From assembly GCF_036860675.1 (NCBI RefSeq), contig NZ_JAYKGK010000003.1:124001-188000 (forward strand): a stretch of 64,000 nucleotides of DNA. The letters are read 5' to 3'. The stretch comes from Rosettibacter primus (GTDB taxonomy: Bacteria; Bacteroidota; Ignavibacteria; Ignavibacteriales; Melioribacteraceae). The number at the start of each line of letters is the position of its first letter. Positions within the stretch are counted from its first letter, which is position 1. The position numbers and the translations under genes are program-made. The notes beneath the pieces were generated by a model, which was not told where the DNA came from, ran no database searches, and worked only from the letters and a program-made list of their open reading frames with translations. Positions 53,700 to 62,546 of this stretch are shown here, piece by piece.

Positions 53700-54848
53700 C
53701 TAATTTTTTTTTAAATAAGCTTTTGCTGCAATGGATACACTTATGATTGAAAATAAAATCATATAAAGTAATTGCTGCCAGTAATTTTCCACTCCCGCTC
53801 CTTTCAATAAAATTGCTCTAAGACATGCTATATAAAATTTAGTTGGAGTAATATTTGTAATTATTTGAATAATAACCGGCATGCTTTCAATCGGGAATAT
53901 AAATCCAGACAACAACAACGAAGGTAATAAAGAAATTAATGTGCCTATTTGAAAAGCAACCTGCAGTGAATCTGCAATCACAGATACAATTATACCCATT
54001 CCTAAAGATGCTGTTAGAAAAATAAATGTGCATATCGTTAACCAGATAAAACTTCCTTTAATTGTAATATCAAAAAATAAATATCCTGCTAAAAGCACTA
54101 TCCCTGCATTAATAAATGCAATAATGACATATGGAATAATTTTACCAAGAAGAAGTTCATTTACTGAAAGAGAGGAAACATTCAGCTGTTCAATTGTTCC
54201 TTTTTCTTTTTCTCTGACAATTGAAAGAGAAATTGTAACTACTGCAACCAGAATTAATATCATCCCTATCAAGCCTGGCAATAAAAATCGAGTTGAATTT
54301 AATTCAGGATTAAACCAGAATCTTGGTTCTAATTGAATTGGGATAAATAATTTTGTTCCCTTTCTTTCTAAAAATTCCACTGTAATTTTTTTTGATAAAT
54401 CCGCTGTTGCTATGTTAACATAATTCATTATTAAAGTTGCGGTATTTCCCTGAACACCATCAATCAAATATTGAATTTTTGCAGTTCGATTTGAATTAAT
54501 TTCTTCTGAAAAATTTTCTGGAATTACTATTACACATTGTGCTAAGTTTTCATCAAGTATTCTTTTAATATGACTATCTTTTTCTATATAACCTGCTAAA
54601 TCAAAATATTCGCTGCTTATTAGAGATTGAATGTAAGATCTGCTTAGAGTTGATTTATCTAAATCATATACTGCTATTTTAACATGTCTAACATCAAAAT
54701 TAATTGCATAACCAAAAACTATCAGAAGAAATATTGGAAACAAAAAAATAACTCCCAGCATTCGAACATCTCGAAGTAGCTGTCGAATTTCTTTTTTCGA
54801 TATCGCTTTTATTCTGATAAAACTTTCCTTAAGATGAAACTTTTTCAT
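53700..54848 (-). CDS. ABC-2 type exporter permease (paralog)
   Basis: 382 residues, same layout as the next gene: N-terminal helix (MLGVIFLFPIFLLIVFGYAINFDV), extracytoplasmic domain (AVYDLDKSTLSRSYIQSLISSEYFDLAGY), then five helices with TISLSIVREKEKGTIEQLNVSSLSVNELLLGKIIPYVI. The two genes are diverged duplicates forming a heterodimeric channel, as in YbhS/YbhR. It overlaps the ATPase gene end by 20 bases. Confidence 0.93.
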   Translation of the reverse strand: MKKFHLKESFIRIKAISKKEIRQLLRDVRMLGVIFLFPIFLLIVFGYAINFDVRHVKIAVYDLDKSTLSRSYIQSLISSEYFDLAGYIEKDSHIKRILDENLAQCVIVIPENFSEEINSNRTAKIQYLIDGVQGNTATLIMNYVNIATADLSKKITVEFLERKGTKLFIPIQLEPRFWFNPELNSTRFLLPGLIGMILILVAVVTISLSIVREKEKGTIEQLNVSSLSVNELLLGKIIPYVIIAFINAGIVLLAGYLFFDITIKGSFIWLTICTFIFLTASLGMGIIVSVIADSLQVAFQIGTLISLLPSLLLSGFIFPIESMPVIIQIITNITPTKFYIACLRAILLKGAGVENYWQQLLYMILFSIISVSIAAKAYLKKN

Positions 54849-55773
54849 TATCCTTTCTTTTTTCTAAAAGATGAATAAATACATCTTCAAGTGTAGGAAT
54901 TATTGAGTTAATTCTTTTAGGAATTATATTTTTTTCTACCAACAATGAATTAATCTGATTTACATTTTGAAATTTATTATTTGTAATCACATGAAGATTA
55001 TTTCCAAATATTGATACTTCACTTACAAAATTTTGCTTCTCAAGAATTTCAAGTGCTTCAATTGTATTATTACTTTCTATTTCGAAAATCGGATTTTCAA
55101 TGTAATTAGTTTTCAGTTGCTTTGGATTGCCCTGTGCAATAATTTTTCCTGAGTCTATTAAAATAATATCGTTGCAATATTCAGCTTCTTCAAGATAATG
55201 AGTTGTAACAAGGACAGTAGTTCCTTCATTCGAAAGTTCATTAATTAAGTCCCAGAAGTTTCTTCTGTAAATTGGGTCAACTCCGCTGGTTGGTTCATCA
55301 AGAAAAACAATTTTCGGATTATGAATTACCGCAATACCAAGAGCAAGTCGCTGTTTAATTCCTGCCGGCAGTGAACCTGTTAATAATTTTTCATTTCCTT
55401 TCAAATAAGAAATTTTTAATACCCAATCTTTTTTCTCTCTCAAAATTTTTCCATGCAATCCATAAATGCCGCCAAAAAATTCTATGTTTTCTTCAACTGT
55501 TAAATCATTATAAAGAGAAAATTTTTGAGACATATAACCAATATTTAATTTTACTCTATCAGGATTTTCAACTACACTGCAGCCTCCAACAATTGCATCG
55601 CCAGATGTCGGTTCAAGAATTCCACATAACATTCTAATTGTGGTTGACTTTCCCGCACCATTAGCACCAAGAAATCCAAATATCTCTCCCTCTTTAACAT
55701 TAAATGAAATATTATCTACTGCAGTAAACGAATCAAATTTCTTTGTAAGATTTATTACTTCTATACTATACAT
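54829..55773 (-). CDS. ABC transporter ATP-binding protein (DrrA/YbhF-like)
   Basis: 314 residues from ATG 55773; a TTG at 55797 is less likely. Walker A GANGAGKST, Q-loop YMSQKFSLYNDLTVEEN, signature LPAGIKQRLALG in place of LSGGQ, as in YbhF-type ATPases, Walker B VFLDEPTSGVDP and switch His in VTTHYLEEAE. A C-terminal accessory part follows. First gene of an ATPase-permease-permease operon; no HlyD-like partner is encoded with it here, though the RND operon nearby supplies TolC-type parts. Confidence 0.95.
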   Translation of the reverse strand: MYSIEVINLTKKFDSFTAVDNISFNVKEGEIFGFLGANGAGKSTTIRMLCGILEPTSGDAIVGGCSVVENPDRVKLNIGYMSQKFSLYNDLTVEENIEFFGGIYGLHGKILREKKDWVLKISYLKGNEKLLTGSLPAGIKQRLALGIAVIHNPKIVFLDEPTSGVDPIYRRNFWDLINELSNEGTTVLVTTHYLEEAEYCNDIILIDSGKIIAQGNPKQLKTNYIENPIFEIESNNTIEALEILEKQNFVSEVSIFGNNLHVITNNKFQNVNQINSLLVEKNIIPKRINSIIPTLEDVFIHLLEKRKDNEKVSS

Positions 55774-55938
55774 ATTTTTAATAATAAAATGCTGCAATAA
55801 AATTAATACAATTATTTTATTTAATGAACTGTGATATTATCACAATTTAATTCATAAATGTATAATTTTCTATCTATACTCATTTGCTCCCCGTTTTAGT
55901 CTAATATTCAAAGGTATTTAAAAAAATTTTGATATAAA

Positions 55939-56649
55939 TTATTCAAGCCACTCTTTAAAAATATCTTCGAAATCTGTTAGGTCATTATATTCAAGACTGC
56001 TTGTTATGAATTGTGCAAAATTATCGAGTGCAACAATGGCATTTATACTTGCATCCTTGTTTTCAAGGTTGGCTACTTTTTCAGAAAGCGTTCTATTAAT
56101 TTTAAGAATATCTTCATAAATCTGTTTCAATTTTTTCATTTCCCAATCAGGTTCACCTCCTCTTTGCATAATCATATACTGCACAAATAAATACATTCCA
56201 ATAACTCGAAATTCCGTCTCTTCGATTGAAGCAAATGGAAGATGAAATCTTGTGAGTGGTTTTAATTTTGCAAGAACAGGGCATCCACTTGTAGGCATTA
56301 TAATTCCAATTAAACTGCTTATTCCTTTTTGAACTGATGTTTCTTTATAATAAGTTCTTTCATCAACTTCTGCATAAATCTTAACTGTTTCGTATGAATT
56401 AGTATCACTAAAAAATTTAATTATGTTGTCAATATTTACTGCAATTGGACAATATTCATTGTGCATAGAATTGCATAAATCATTCGCACATTTAAATTGC
56501 TCGCGCTTTGCCCATTGAACAATTTCTTTTTGTTCCTTTGATATTATGTTCAATGTTTTTCTGTCAAGCAGTATCTCAAATTTCTTTTCTCTTCCATCAT
56601 TAAAGACAAATGTATATACATATTTTAATGTATTTTCAGAGTTATTCAT
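55939..56649 (-). CDS. Unknown cysteine-containing cytosolic protein
   Basis: 236 residues preceded by AAAAGGAGA. No signal peptide or membrane helix. Cysteines cluster in FKCANDLCNSMHNEYCPIAV near residue 55 and in TSGCPVLAKLKPLTRFH near residue 130, suggesting a metal site or Fe-S cluster. A strand-rich N-terminus (YTFVFNDGREKKFEILLDRKTL) and a helical C-terminus (about 175-236) flank it. I do not recognise the family. It is divergent from the nucleotidyltransferase gene and follows no obvious operon. Confidence 0.7.
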   Translation of the reverse strand: MNNSENTLKYVYTFVFNDGREKKFEILLDRKTLNIISKEQKEIVQWAKREQFKCANDLCNSMHNEYCPIAVNIDNIIKFFSDTNSYETVKIYAEVDERTYYKETSVQKGISSLIGIIMPTSGCPVLAKLKPLTRFHLPFASIEETEFRVIGMYLFVQYMIMQRGGEPDWEMKKLKQIYEDILKINRTLSEKVANLENKDASINAIVALDNFAQFITSSLEYNDLTDFEDIFKEWLE

Positions 56650-56816
56650 AAATTTAATCTCCTTTTTATATACCTTAAAAAATTTTTGGCAAGAATATGA
56701 GTTTTACTTCTTCAATATCATAAAATAATTTTAGATTTTCTATGATGCACAATCACTTATTTGATAAACGATACCTTATTAATTAAATTGAGAATGTAAA
56801 AAAAAGGAAGTAGTTA

Positions 56817-57794
56817 TTGAGAGCGGTAATACCTGCAGCTGGATTTGGTACAAGATTAAAACCACACACTTATTCACTCCCAAAAGTTTTGTTAAATGTT
56901 GGTGGTAAACCAATTCTGGGTCATATTGTCGATAAGATTATCTCTGAGAACATTACCAAAGCCACTTTTATTATTGGTTACATGGGAGAAAAAATTATTG
57001 AGTATATAAATAAAAATTATAAACAATTAGAAGCAAAGTTCGTCGTACAGGAAGAACTTCTTGGCCTTGGTCATGCAATTTATATGGCATCTCCAACTTT
57101 TGATGATGATGATATTTTTATAATTCTTGGCGATACAATTTTTGATGTTAACTTAAAAAATGTTTTATTGCAAAAAGTAACATCACTTGGTGTTAAAGTT
57201 GTTGACGACCCTTCCAGATTTGGTGTTGCTGTTTGTGAAAATAATAGAATTATTAAGTTAATCGAAAAGCCGCAAACGCCCGTTTCCAATCTTGCACTTG
57301 TTGGACTTTACTACATTGCTAATTCAAAGTTGTTGAAAGAATGTTTAGATGAAATAATCAAAAAAGATATTAGAACACGAGGCGAATATCAATTAACAGA
57401 TGCTTTACAGTTAATGATTGAACGCGGCGAGGTAATTACAACATTTCATGTTGAAGGATGGTATGACTGTGGTAAACCAGAAACATTATTATCAACAAAT
57501 CAATTTTTACTAACAAAAAATCATTTTACTAAAACCTACAATGATGTTGTGATAAATCATCCAGTATTTATTTCCGAAAGTGCATTAATAAAAAATTCTG
57601 TTATTGGTCCATTCACAACAATTTCAGAAGATTGTATAATTACTGATTCTATTATTAAAAATTCGATTATAAGTTCAGGTGCGAAGATTGATAAAGCTAT
57701 GCTGGAAAATTCAATTATTGGAAGCAATGCAATTATCAAAGGGAATTTCAAAAAATTAAATGCTGGTGATTCGTCAGAAATAGAATTTTTCTAA
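56817..57794 (+). CDS. Sugar-phosphate nucleotidyltransferase with left-handed beta-helix tail
   Basis: 325 residues from TTG 56817, the only usable start: an in-frame stop (TAG) lies two codons upstream and AAGGAAG sits at the right distance. The NTP-transferase motif is IPAAGFGTRLKPHTYSLPKVLLNVGGKPI, with VQEELLGLGHAIYMA and ILGDTIFD. The C-terminal part (about 245-310) has hexad repeats (VFISESALIKNSVIGPFTTISEDCIITDSII) of a left-handed beta-helix. The family makes UDP-, dTDP- or GDP-sugars from sugar-1-phosphate; which one is not clear. It precedes metK by 20 bases. Confidence 0.93.
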   Translation: MRAVIPAAGFGTRLKPHTYSLPKVLLNVGGKPILGHIVDKIISENITKATFIIGYMGEKIIEYINKNYKQLEAKFVVQEELLGLGHAIYMASPTFDDDDIFIILGDTIFDVNLKNVLLQKVTSLGVKVVDDPSRFGVAVCENNRIIKLIEKPQTPVSNLALVGLYYIANSKLLKECLDEIIKKDIRTRGEYQLTDALQLMIERGEVITTFHVEGWYDCGKPETLLSTNQFLLTKNHFTKTYNDVVINHPVFISESALIKNSVIGPFTTISEDCIITDSIIKNSIISSGAKIDKAMLENSIIGSNAIIKGNFKKLNAGDSSEIEFF

Positions 57795-57814
57795 TAAAAT
57801 AGTTGAGGTTATAA

Positions 57815-58960
57815 ATGCCATACTTATTTACATCAGAATCTGTATCAGAAGGACATCCAGATAAAATTTGTGATGCTATTTCGGATGCTGTTTTAGATTC
57901 AGTATTAAAACAAGACCCTGAAGGCAGAGTAGCATGCGAAACATTTGTTACAACTGGACTCGTTGTTGTAGGTGGAGAAATTTCTACAAATGCTTACCTG
58001 GATATAGAACATATTGTAAGAACTACTATAAGAAATATTGGTTATACAAAAGCAGAATATAAATTTGACGCGGAATCCTGCGGTGTAATTAATTCAATTC
58101 ATGCTCAATCACCTGATATTGCTATGGGTGTTGATAAAGGTGGTGCAGGCGACCAAGGTTTAATGTTCGGTTATGCTTGCGACCAGACTCCAGAGTTTAT
58201 GCCAATGCCAATAATCTTTGCTCATAAACTTGTTAAAAGACTTGCCGATATCAGAAAAAATTCACCAGACGAGATGCCTTATCTTAGACCTGATGCAAAA
58301 TCTCAGGTAACAATTGAATTTGATGACGATAATAATCCAATTCGTGTTGATGCTATCGTGGTCTCAACACAACACGACCCAAATGTAAGTCAAAAAAGAA
58401 TTAAGGAAGATGTTATAGAAAATGTAATTAAAAAAGTAATACCCGAAAATTTTCTTGACAAGAAAACAAAATTTTTTGTTAATCCAACGGGAAGATTTGA
58501 AATTGGTGGTCCACATGGTGATAGCGGTTTAACAGGGAGAAAAATTATAGTTGATACATATGGGGGCTGGGCTCCTCACGGTGGCGGTGCATTTTCTGGC
58601 AAAGACCCTTCTAAAGTTGATAGAAGTGCAACTTATGCTGCGCGTCATATCGCAAAAAACATTGTAGCTGCAGGTCTTGCTAAAGAATGTCTCGTTCAGC
58701 TTGCTTATGCAATTGGAGTAGCACAACCTGTTTCTGTTTTTATAAATACAAAAGGAACAGGTGTTATTCCTGATATTGAACTTGCAAAGATTATCAAAAA
58801 AGAAATTGATTTAACTCCACGTGGTATTATTGAAAGATTAAAACTACGCAGACCAATTTATCATAAAACTTCTGCATATGGTCACTTTGGCAGAAATGAT
58901 AAAGATTTTACTTGGGAAAAATTAGACCTCGTTTCAACATTCAAAAAAATAATTCGTTAA
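57815..58960 (+). CDS. metK: S-adenosylmethionine synthetase
   Basis: 381 residues, standard length. Motifs are VSEGHPDKICDAISDAVLD, GAGDQGLMFGYACDQTPEFMPMPI, FVINPTGRF-type (FVNPTGRFEIGGPHGDSGLTGRKIIVDTYGG), GGGAFSGKDPSKVDRSATYAARHIAKN and AYGHFGR. ATP plus methionine gives AdoMet plus PPi and Pi. GAGGT precedes the ATG. It is 15 bases before ahcY, forming a methyl-cycle operon; this feeds the methyltransferase-like genes elsewhere in the window. No SAM riboswitch was recognised upstream. Confidence 0.98.
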   Translation: MPYLFTSESVSEGHPDKICDAISDAVLDSVLKQDPEGRVACETFVTTGLVVVGGEISTNAYLDIEHIVRTTIRNIGYTKAEYKFDAESCGVINSIHAQSPDIAMGVDKGGAGDQGLMFGYACDQTPEFMPMPIIFAHKLVKRLADIRKNSPDEMPYLRPDAKSQVTIEFDDDNNPIRVDAIVVSTQHDPNVSQKRIKEDVIENVIKKVIPENFLDKKTKFFVNPTGRFEIGGPHGDSGLTGRKIIVDTYGGWAPHGGGAFSGKDPSKVDRSATYAARHIAKNIVAAGLAKECLVQLAYAIGVAQPVSVFINTKGTGVIPDIELAKIIKKEIDLTPRGIIERLKLRRPIYHKTSAYGHFGRNDKDFTWEKLDLVSTFKKIIR

Positions 58961-58975
58961 AGGAGTATTACCATT

Positions 58976-60253
58976 ATGGATTTCAAAGAAGGCAAATACA
59001 AAGTAAGAGATTTAAAATTAGCATCAGAAGGAAGAAAGAAAATAGAATGGGCAGAATCACGCATGCCTGTTTTAATGGCATTAAGAGAAAAATATTCTAA
59101 AACTAAACCTCTTAAAGGCTATAAAATTGCCGGATGTCTTCATGTTACAAAAGAAACTGCTGTTTTAATTGAAACATTAAAAGCTGCTGGTGCACAGGTT
59201 AGCTGGAGCGGCTGCAACCCGCTTTCTACTCAGGATGAAATTGCTGCGGCTCTGGCAAAAAATGGAATTGAAATTTATGCATGGCATGGTCAAAATGTTA
59301 AGGAGTTCTATTGGTCTATCGAACAAACACTTCGAATAAAACCAAACCTAACCTTAGATGATGGAGCCGATTTAATTTTTACTGTTCATAATAAATATCC
59401 TGATCTTGCAAAAAATATAATTGGTGGAACTGAAGAAACTACTACCGGTGTTCATAGACTACGCGCAATGGCAGCAGCAAATAAATTACTATATGCCGTC
59501 ATTGCTGTAAATGATGCAGAAACCAAATGGGATTTTGATAATGTTTATGGAACAGGTCAATCATCAATAGATGGCATTTTAAGAGCTACTTCTGTTTTAC
59601 TTGCAGGTAAAAATTTTGTAGTTGCGGGTTATGGTCATTGTGGACGCGGAGTTGCAATGCGGGCTGCCGGTATGGGAGCAAATGTAATCATAACAGAAGT
59701 AAAACCAACAGCTGCTCTTAAAGCTGCACTTGACGGACATCGTGTTATGCCTATGGATGAGGCTGCAAAAATTGGTGATATTTTTATTACTGCAACAGGC
59801 GTTAAAGATGTTATTACATCAAAACACTTCAAAGTTATGAAAGATGGTGCAATTGTCTGCAATACAGGCCATTACGACTGTGAAATAAATATTCCTCACC
59901 TTGAACAATTAAGTAAATCAAAAAGAACTGTTAGACCAAATAATGAAGAGTATATTTTAAAAGATGGAAGAAGAATTTATTTGCTGGCAAAGGGAAGACT
60001 TGTAAATCTCGCAGCTGCAGAAGGCCATCCATCTGAAGTAATGGATATGTCCTTTGCAAATCAATTTATGTCTCAATTAAGATTAGTTCAATACCAACAA
60101 AAAGGAATTAAATTAGAACCTCAAGTTCTTGAAATTCCCGAAGAACAAGACCAGGAAATTGCAGAGATTAAATTGAAAACGATGGGATATAAAATAGATA
60201 AGCTTACTAAAGAACAAATAAAATATATTAACGATTATAGTGCAGGAACATAA
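58976..60253 (+). CDS. ahcY: Adenosylhomocysteinase
   Basis: 425 residues, preceded by AAAGGAG. The family's substrate block LHVTKETAVLIETLKAAGAQVSWSGCNPLSTQDE, the NAD-binding Rossmann VVAGYGHCGRGVAMRAAGMGANV, ATGVKDVITSKHFKVMKDGAIVCNTGHYDCEIN and the C-terminal NLAAAEGHPSEVMDMSFANQ are all present. It splits S-adenosylhomocysteine to adenosine and homocysteine, removing a methyltransferase inhibitor. The length suits the shorter bacterial/archaeal type. It is co-transcribed with metK. Confidence 0.98.
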   Translation: MDFKEGKYKVRDLKLASEGRKKIEWAESRMPVLMALREKYSKTKPLKGYKIAGCLHVTKETAVLIETLKAAGAQVSWSGCNPLSTQDEIAAALAKNGIEIYAWHGQNVKEFYWSIEQTLRIKPNLTLDDGADLIFTVHNKYPDLAKNIIGGTEETTTGVHRLRAMAAANKLLYAVIAVNDAETKWDFDNVYGTGQSSIDGILRATSVLLAGKNFVVAGYGHCGRGVAMRAAGMGANVIITEVKPTAALKAALDGHRVMPMDEAAKIGDIFITATGVKDVITSKHFKVMKDGAIVCNTGHYDCEINIPHLEQLSKSKRTVRPNNEEYILKDGRRIYLLAKGRLVNLAAAEGHPSEVMDMSFANQFMSQLRLVQYQQKGIKLEPQVLEIPEEQDQEIAEIKLKTMGYKIDKLTKEQIKYINDYSAGT

Positions 60254-60261
60254 TTTTTTCC

Positions 60262-60348
60262 AGGGTTGACTAAAAAGTAACGCTTTTTTAAGAACAGCAT
60301 ACAGAAAACATAGATTTTGCAATTGAAAATTACTTTTTAATCAACCCT
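60262..60348. repeat. Long inverted repeat between convergent genes (MITE-like or terminator)
   Basis: AGGGTTGACTAAAAAGTAA (60262-60280) and its inverted copy (60330-60348) match at 18 of 19 positions and bound 49 bases. ATTTTTTCC on the left and ATTTTTCC on the right are similar flanks that could be a target duplication. It lies 8 bases after the ahcY stop and 8 before the receiver gene end, so it may also serve both as terminator. No transposase. Confidence 0.6.
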
Positions 60349-60356
60349 TATTTTTC

Positions 60357-60797
60357 CTAAGCTCCTGAAAATGAAATATTTCCTATTTCTTTTTCGTTAA
60401 ATGATTCATCCTTTTTATTCAATAATTTAAAAAGTGAATTAACCAAAATTCTAATATCAGACGGTTTGCTGAGATACATATCACAACCTGCTTCGAGTGC
60501 ATTTATTCTATCCTGATGGTAAGCATAACCAGTGTAACAAAGAATTGGAATATGTGCATAAGCTGGATTGTTTTTAAGCTCTTTTGCTAATTCCAATCCA
60601 TTTTTCTTTCCGCGCAAAGCAATTTCTAATATTATTAAATCGAACTTTTCTTTTTGTAAGTATGAGTAAGCCAATTCAGCCGAATCGCATGTTACAATCA
60701 GAAAAAATTTGCCCAAAAATTTTTTTAAGAATTTGCGATTATCTTCATCCCCTTCTGTTATTAAAATTTTTGGTTTTGCATTTTCTAAGATTTCCAT
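60357..60797 (-). CDS. Stand-alone receiver-like protein with altered phosphorylation site
   Basis: 146 residues, receiver fold only. The acidic pocket reads ILITEGDEDNRKF, with Glu and Gly where CheY has two Asp. The phospho-acceptor position is Glu58 in FDLIILEIALRGKKNGLEL (codon GAA) instead of Asp. The Thr in CYTGYA and Lys in LSKPSD are kept. Such changes usually make phosphorylation impossible or mimic the phosphorylated state. It overlaps the kinase gene by 13 bases, so it is translated with it. A regulatory role without phosphotransfer is the likely reading. Confidence 0.88.
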   Translation of the reverse strand: MEILENAKPKILITEGDEDNRKFLKKFLGKFFLIVTCDSAELAYSYLQKEKFDLIILEIALRGKKNGLELAKELKNNPAYAHIPILCYTGYAYHQDRINALEAGCDMYLSKPSDIRILVNSLFKLLNKKDESFNEKEIGNISFSGA

Positions 60798-61966
60798 CTT
60801 AACCCCTCCTTAAAAATAATTGTAAAAACCGAACCTCTTTTGGGCTCGCTCTTTACTGTTATATCAGCTCTATTTATATCAAGAAAATGTTTGACTAAAG
60901 CAAGTCCCAAACCTGTTCCTTCATATAGCCTTGTATATGACATACTGGCTTGAGTAAAAGGAGTAAATAATTTTTCTAAATAATCTTTTTCAATACCAAT
61001 GCCTGTATCAGAAACTTCTATTACTAAATTGTGGCCTCTTCTATCCAGAGCAACTTCAACCTTTCCATATTCAGTGTATTTAATAGCATTATCCACAAGA
61101 TTTATTAATGCTTGAGTTACTGAATAATGGTCAGCAGTTATTATTGCATCATTTACATTGCTCGTAATAATAAATTTTAATTTCTTCTCTTCAGCATGAC
61201 TTTCAAATTCGTTTTTAATTGTCTTTAAAACAGCATTTAAATCTACTCTCTCATATCGCGGGTGATATTGATGAGTTTGAAGCTGCGACATGTTTATTAA
61301 CAAATCGAAAGTTCGATATAATCTTTTGCTGTTGTTTATCATAGCTAAATAAGCATGTTTTTTTTCATCATCAATATCTTTATCATGAACAAATAAATCT
61401 GCATAGCCAATTATAACATTCAGAGGCGAACGAATCTCGTGCGATATTTGAGAAAGAAAATATTCTTTTAACTTGCGTGATTCATCAGCTCTTTCGAGAG
61501 CAATTTTTAATTCATGCTCTGTTTTCTTCAGTTCCGAAATATCTCTTCCATAAACCTGGCAAACATTTAATCTGGAAATTCCAGCAATTAAAAATTGATA
61601 TTGATTACCTGCTATTGCAGATGTGCATGTAACAGTTTTATCATTTTTTATAATATCTTCAATATCATAATCTTTCATAAAAGTAAGAACAGTATCAATT
61701 TGTTCGCCAAGAAGCATTCTATGTGGAATAATTTTATGTGCAGAATTATTAGCCAAAACAATCTTACCTTTGTTATCAAAACGAATAATCGGGTCAGGTG
61801 CAAGTTCAGCAAACAGAGCCATAAGCTCTGTCTGCTGAAGTTTCAATCTTTCCTGTTCTTCAATATGTCTCCTCTGCATAGGAACAATAATATACCGCCA
61901 AAAAACATAAGAAATCGAAAGGACTACAACTATCAATATTAGAGCAAGTAAAACCGGATTATCCAC
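60785..61966 (-). CDS. PAS-domain histidine kinase
   Basis: 393 residues from GTG 61966, which overlaps the stop of the preceding gene by 8 bases. An in-frame ATG at 62065 would overlap it by over 100 bases. One helix at the N-terminus (VLLALILIVVVLSISYVFWRYIIV) anchors it. A PAS domain starts at ELAPDPIIRFDNKGKIVLANNS, then HisKA with the His in SQISHEIRSPLNV, and HATPase_c with NLVDNAIKYTE, VSDTGIGIEKDY and GTGLGLALV. All catalytic boxes are present, so it should autophosphorylate. The cognate receiver nearby lacks an acceptor Asp, so its output is unclear. Confidence 0.92.
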   Translation of the reverse strand: MDNPVLLALILIVVVLSISYVFWRYIIVPMQRRHIEEQERLKLQQTELMALFAELAPDPIIRFDNKGKIVLANNSAHKIIPHRMLLGEQIDTVLTFMKDYDIEDIIKNDKTVTCTSAIAGNQYQFLIAGISRLNVCQVYGRDISELKKTEHELKIALERADESRKLKEYFLSQISHEIRSPLNVIIGYADLFVHDKDIDDEKKHAYLAMINNSKRLYRTFDLLINMSQLQTHQYHPRYERVDLNAVLKTIKNEFESHAEEKKLKFIITSNVNDAIITADHYSVTQALINLVDNAIKYTEYGKVEVALDRRGHNLVIEVSDTGIGIEKDYLEKLFTPFTQASMSYTRLYEGTGLGLALVKHFLDINRADITVKSEPKRGSVFTIIFKEGLRWKS

Positions 61967-62546
61967 GCTTAAGAGCGATACTGGTTTTATCTTCTCTAAA
62001 GATTGAAAAGAAGAGTCCAAAGGTGATTTGGAAGATAGTTGTAATAATAAAATAAGCTGTAGCATCTTCAGTATTAAATAAGATAATTAAAAATTTAGTT
62101 ATTAGTGTTAATTCATAAAACAATAAAACTATATAGAAAGCATTAATAATTCTTTCATTTATTAAAAAAATTGAGAACCGCTTGAAAAATATTAAGAAAA
62201 TAATCCAATGAATAATTATGAAAGTAAGTAATATTACATCCTGTCTATTAACAATATAATTTAAGAATAATGTAAATAATACAATGAATATTAATAGATT
62301 TTTATAACGTCTAACTTCGCTTTTATCTAAAATTGATAATAAATAGCAAAAGCAAAAAATTATAAAAATAAAAGAAATATACTTTGAGTTAAGTCCTACT
62401 TTTCTTAATAACAATGAAACAGGATCACTTATTGCCAAAAAGACAAAGTAAAGAAAATACTTTCTTTTATAATTTCTAATAGGTGGAAATAACCAAACTA
62501 TTATACTTGTGTAAAATAATATTTTTGATAGTTCAACTATATTCAT
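61959..62546 (-). CDS. Seven-helix integral membrane protein, unknown
   Basis: 195 residues, almost all hydrophobic, with about seven helices (for example ILFYTSIIVWLFPPI, YISFIFIIFCFCYLLSIL, FIIIHWIIFLIFF and AYFIITTIFQITFGLFFSIF). No recognised domain. Its ATG overlaps the stop of the upstream secreted-protein gene by one base (TAATG), and its stop overlaps the kinase start, so all four are tightly coupled. A role as a sensor partner of the kinase, like small 7TM input modules, is inferred. Confidence 0.7.
   Translation of the reverse strand: MNIVELSKILFYTSIIVWLFPPIRNYKRKYFLYFVFLAISDPVSLLLRKVGLNSKYISFIFIIFCFCYLLSILDKSEVRRYKNLLIFIVLFTLFLNYIVNRQDVILLTFIIIHWIIFLIFFKRFSIFLINERIINAFYIVLLFYELTLITKFLIILFNTEDATAYFIITTIFQITFGLFFSIFREDKTSIALKRG

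Noticed and set aside
61967..62065. Upstream ATG for the PAS kinase
   Set aside because: It would overlap the 7-helix protein gene by over 100 bases; the GTG at 61966 gives an 8-base overlap and starts just before the membrane helix.
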